Assembly: GCF_000382485.1 (NCBI RefSeq)
Contig: NZ_AORY01000012.1
Span: 124,001 to 188,000, forward strand
Length of the DNA stretch: 64,000 nucleotides
Direction: 5' to 3'
DNA from: Sphingomonas sp. Mn802worker
Lineage (GTDB): Bacteria; Pseudomonadota; Alphaproteobacteria; Sphingomonadales; Sphingomonadaceae
Shown here in pieces: positions 61,661-64,000 of the stretch. The translations under genes were made by a program, and so were the position numbers. Under the pieces are notes generated by a model. It was not told the DNA's origin. It ran no database searches and worked only from the letters and a program-made list of their open reading frames with translations. Numbering within the stretch: position 1 is the first letter of the stretch; each line of letters opens with the position of its first letter.

Positions 61661-63018
61661 TGCTGCCGGCGTCGCGGCGGCTGGCCGATCACGCGCTTGC
61701 AACCGAGTGGGCCGACCTTCCGCCCGGCACGCAAACGGCAACGCTCGCCTTCCTGCACGACACGCTTGCGGTCGGGATTGCCGGGCGGAACGCACCAAAC
61801 GCGGATGCGATCTTCGCCGCTGCCCGTGGATGGAGCGGTGACGGCGGCAGCGGCGTGGTGCTGGGTCGCGCCGGCGCACGCCTGACCGCGCCGCACGCCG
61901 CGTTCGTCAATGCATTCCAGATCCACGCGCAGGAATATGACTGCGTGCACGAACCCGCGGTCGCGCATCCGATGGCGAGCGTCGCCGCGGTCCTGCTCGC
62001 CGACGCCTGCCGCGCTCCGGTTGCGGGCACGGACTTCCTGTCGGCGATCGTCGGCGGGGTCGATGTGATCGCGAGTCTGGGGGTGGCCGCACGCGGACCG
62101 CTCAAGTTCTTCCGTCCGGCAACCGCGGGCATCTTCGGCTCGATCGCCGCGCTGTGCCGCCAGCGTCGACTGTCGCCCGAGGTGACCACACATGCGCTCG
62201 GCTACGGTCTCGCCTTCGCCAGCGGAACGATGCAGGCGCATGTCGAGGGAATGCCGACGCTGGCGGTCCAGGTTGCCGCCGCGGCCCGGTCCGCTGTTGA
62301 GGCGGTCGATCTGGCGATTGCAGGACTTGAGGGCCCGAGCGGCGCGATCGAAGGGCCGTTCGGCTATTGCGCGCTGTTCGAGAACGACGTCGACCTGCCG
62401 CCGTTGCTCGACCGGCTGGGCGAGGTCCGCCGGATCGAGGAAGTGAGCTGGAAACCGTTCCCGACCGGCCGCGCGGCGCATGGCGCGATCCTGGCGCTGC
62501 GGCTGTTGGTGGCGGAGAACGGGCTCACGCCCGATCAACTCGCGCGCTTCGTCTACCGCGCACCGCCGCTCATCCACCGGCTGGTAGGGCGTCGGCCCTA
62601 CGCCGGGATGAGCGTCGCCTATGCACGGCTATGCTTCGCATGGATCGGCGCGGTGGTGCTGTCACGCGGAACGATCGGGCTCGGCGACTTCACGCCGGAG
62701 CGGTTGAGCGATCCGGCACTGCTTGCGCTGGCCGATCGCATCCATGTCGAAGTCGATGACAATACCGATCTCGCCGCCTTCGTGCCCGCGGTCGGCACCG
62801 CGACACTGTTGGATGGACGCACCTTGACTCATGCCGTCTCGCGGCAGTTCGGATCGCCCGATTGGCCGCTCAGCCGAGAGCAGCACCTGGAAAAGGCTTC
62901 GGCGTGCCTGACCTTCGGCGGCCTGGCGGCGGCGCACGCGCCGCTGATCGCGCTGATCTCCGATCTGGCGCAAGAGGACGACGTGGCGGCTGCGCTGACC
63001 TGCGTGCTGGAGGGGTAA
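61660..63018 (+). CDS. MmgE/PrpD family protein
   Basis: 452 aa. LADHALATEWADLPPGTQTATLAFLHDTLAVGIAGR begins the MmgE/PrpD fold; HEPAVAHPMASVAAVLLAD and EVSWKPFPTGRAAHGAI (K-P-x-P-x-x-R-x-x-H) are family segments. The family includes 2-methylcitrate dehydratase, aconitate isomerase/decarboxylase and itaconate-forming enzymes. Suits handling of a branched tricarboxylate or alkyl-maleate. Coupled with the oxidoreductase. Confidence 0.88.
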   Translation: MLPASRRLADHALATEWADLPPGTQTATLAFLHDTLAVGIAGRNAPNADAIFAAARGWSGDGGSGVVLGRAGARLTAPHAAFVNAFQIHAQEYDCVHEPAVAHPMASVAAVLLADACRAPVAGTDFLSAIVGGVDVIASLGVAARGPLKFFRPATAGIFGSIAALCRQRRLSPEVTTHALGYGLAFASGTMQAHVEGMPTLAVQVAAAARSAVEAVDLAIAGLEGPSGAIEGPFGYCALFENDVDLPPLLDRLGEVRRIEEVSWKPFPTGRAAHGAILALRLLVAENGLTPDQLARFVYRAPPLIHRLVGRRPYAGMSVAYARLCFAWIGAVVLSRGTIGLGDFTPERLSDPALLALADRIHVEVDDNTDLAAFVPAVGTATLLDGRTLTHAVSRQFGSPDWPLSREQHLEKASACLTFGGLAAAHAPLIALISDLAQEDDVAAALTCVLEG

Positions 63019-63042
63019 GCGCCGCCGCCTGCGCGTGGACAA

Positions 63043-63879
63043 TCAGTGCGGTTCCTCGCCGCCCGACACGTTGAGCGATTCGGCGGTGATGTAGCCGGCC
63101 TCGTCCGAACACAGAAACGCGACTGCCGCGGCGGTGTCGCGCGGCAAGCCCGGGCGTCCCATCGGAATGCGCGCGGCCATGTCCTGCATATATTGGTCGA
63201 TTGACTTGCCCTGCCGCTTGGCAAAATACTCGTTCTGCCACGCGCCTAGTCCGGTCGTCACGTGGTTGGGGCAGACGTTGTTGACGGTGATGCCGTGCTC
63301 GCCGAGTTCCGTCGCGGCGGACCTTACCAATCCGACCAGCCCGTGCTTTGACGCGGTATAGGCCTGCATATTGGGAAAGCCGCTTTTCGCCGCCTGGCTG
63401 GCGATGTTGACGATGCGCCCGCCGCGTCCCTGCCGGACCATCCGCTGCGCCGCGGCCTGCACGCCCCAGAACGCACCGGTCAGATTGACGCCGATCACGG
63501 CGTTCCATTCTTCCTCGCTCACATCCAGCAACGGCTTGACGATGTAACCGATGCCGGCATTGTTGACCCAGATGTCGAGGCTGCCGTGCGTATCCATCGC
63601 ATGATCGGCCAGCGCCTGCACCTCGTCACGCCGGCGCACGTCGCACGCCTGCGCCGAACATCGCACCCCCATCGCGGTGATCGTCGCCGCGATCTCGTCC
63701 ATCTCGCGCGCTTGCCCGATCATCGCATCCGGCGTCGCTGCGTCACGTGACGAGCCGACGTCCGACAGGACAATGTTCGCACCCTCGGATGCGAGTTGCA
63801 GCGCGATCGCCTCACCAAGTCCAGCTTTTCGCCCCGATCCGGTGATGACCGCCGTCTTGCCGGACAGCCGACCGCTCAC
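63043..63879 (-). CDS. SDR-family oxidoreductase
   Basis: 278 aa. TAVITGSGRKAGLGEAIA (G-x-x-x-G-x-G) at the N-terminus, WVNNAGIGYI, and AYTASKHGLVG with the catalytic Tyr and Lys. GTG start at 63879 overlaps the stop of the upstream gene (GTGA). Rossmann-fold NAD(P)-dependent alcohol or keto reduction. Leftward, convergent with the MmgE/PrpD gene. Confidence 0.92.
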   Translation of the reverse strand: MSGRLSGKTAVITGSGRKAGLGEAIALQLASEGANIVLSDVGSSRDAATPDAMIGQAREMDEIAATITAMGVRCSAQACDVRRRDEVQALADHAMDTHGSLDIWVNNAGIGYIVKPLLDVSEEEWNAVIGVNLTGAFWGVQAAAQRMVRQGRGGRIVNIASQAAKSGFPNMQAYTASKHGLVGLVRSAATELGEHGITVNNVCPNHVTTGLGAWQNEYFAKRQGKSIDQYMQDMAARIPMGRPGLPRDTAAAVAFLCSDEAGYITAESLNVSGGEEPH

Positions 63880-64000
63880 GCCTTGTCCTCGAGCTTGCGC
63901 GTGACGATGAACACGGGATCGGCCCATTCCTGGAACTCCGCCGCGATTCGGCCCATCGCATCGGTTCCGGTTTCCCGCCCGAACGCGTCCATGTCGGCGA
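63876..64000 (-). CDS. Unidentified protein, C-terminal part
   Basis: Frame open to the window edge; last ~41 residues only: ADMDAFGRETGTDAMGRIAA, then FQEWADPVFIVTRKLEDKA. Stop overlaps the GTG start of the SDR gene, so they are one operon. Too little to assign a family. Confidence 0.55.
   Translation of the reverse strand, partial: ADMDAFGRETGTDAMGRIAAEFQEWADPVFIVTRKLEDKA

Noticed and set aside
60590..61879. 429-aa leftward frame opposite the quinone oxidoreductase
   Set aside because: Shadow of a certain gene.

Overview
The window looks like a chromosomal piece of an alphaproteobacterium of the Sphingomonadaceae (Sphingomonas-like). The signs are high G+C, the gene order pcm - tolC - popZ-type DUF2497 - valS, the M20 hydrolase - astA - astB arginine operon, and a SusC-less TonB receptor with a catabolic cluster. 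All assignments come from reading motifs and gene order; no database was searched.

Region 1 (1-18,660) is ordinary chromosome. It holds the end of an arginine succinyltransferase (AST) operon, a tRNA-Arg(ACG), a lipoprotein, a spermidine-synthase-like membrane protein, a GNAT acetyltransferase, hemB, a lipid kinase, a MATE exporter, a SIMPL-domain protein, and the leftward run pcm-tolC-popZ-S9 peptidase-valS. It ends in tRNA-Cys(GCA).

Region 2 (about 18,612-32,232) is a 13.6-kb integrative element inserted in the 3' half of tRNA-Cys. A 48-bp exact copy of the tRNA 3' part lies at each end. The element carries a truncated tyrosine integrase, a chain of five small unknown genes, an HTH/nucleotidyltransferase protein, a MobV-type relaxase with a possible oriT, and a compact leftward six-gene operon. 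That operon (patatin phospholipase with an internal membrane hairpin, small adaptor, GASH-like helical protein, two different GTPases, GAP1-like protein) matches the GTPase-centred conflict systems predicted from comparative genomics. It is the strongest candidate for a little-studied biological system here. Codon and base composition across 20.8-30 kb is visibly more A+T-rich than the flanks.

Region 3 (32,500-64,000) is a catabolic supercluster of some 25 genes. Two divergent operons share a promoter at 40,989-41,068. One encodes an HMG-CoA-lyase-family enzyme, a cysteine hydrolase, two PuuE-like polysaccharide-deacetylase-fold hydrolases, a LeuCD-type hydratase, a PEP mutase/isocitrate lyase family lyase and a Zn alcohol dehydrogenase. 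The other encodes a CaiB/BaiF CoA-transferase and a second LeuCD-type hydratase, followed by VOC, alpha/beta hydrolase and unknown proteins. Further genes are a cupin, an FAD oxidase, two MFS transporters, a tandem alpha/beta-hydrolase protein, a TonB receptor, LysR and GntR regulators, a methyltransferase, another isochorismatase-fold protein, a quinone oxidoreductase, an MmgE/PrpD protein and an SDR. AT-rich operator-like boxes of similar sequence precede at least six of these units, suggesting a single regulon, perhaps run by the GntR/UTRA regulator at 59.7 kb. The enzyme set fits stepwise ring opening and deamidation of a cyclic imide or N-heterocycle, then hydration and C-C cleavage of a branched (alkyl-maleate/malate-like) dicarboxylate. 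This substrate guess is inference only.
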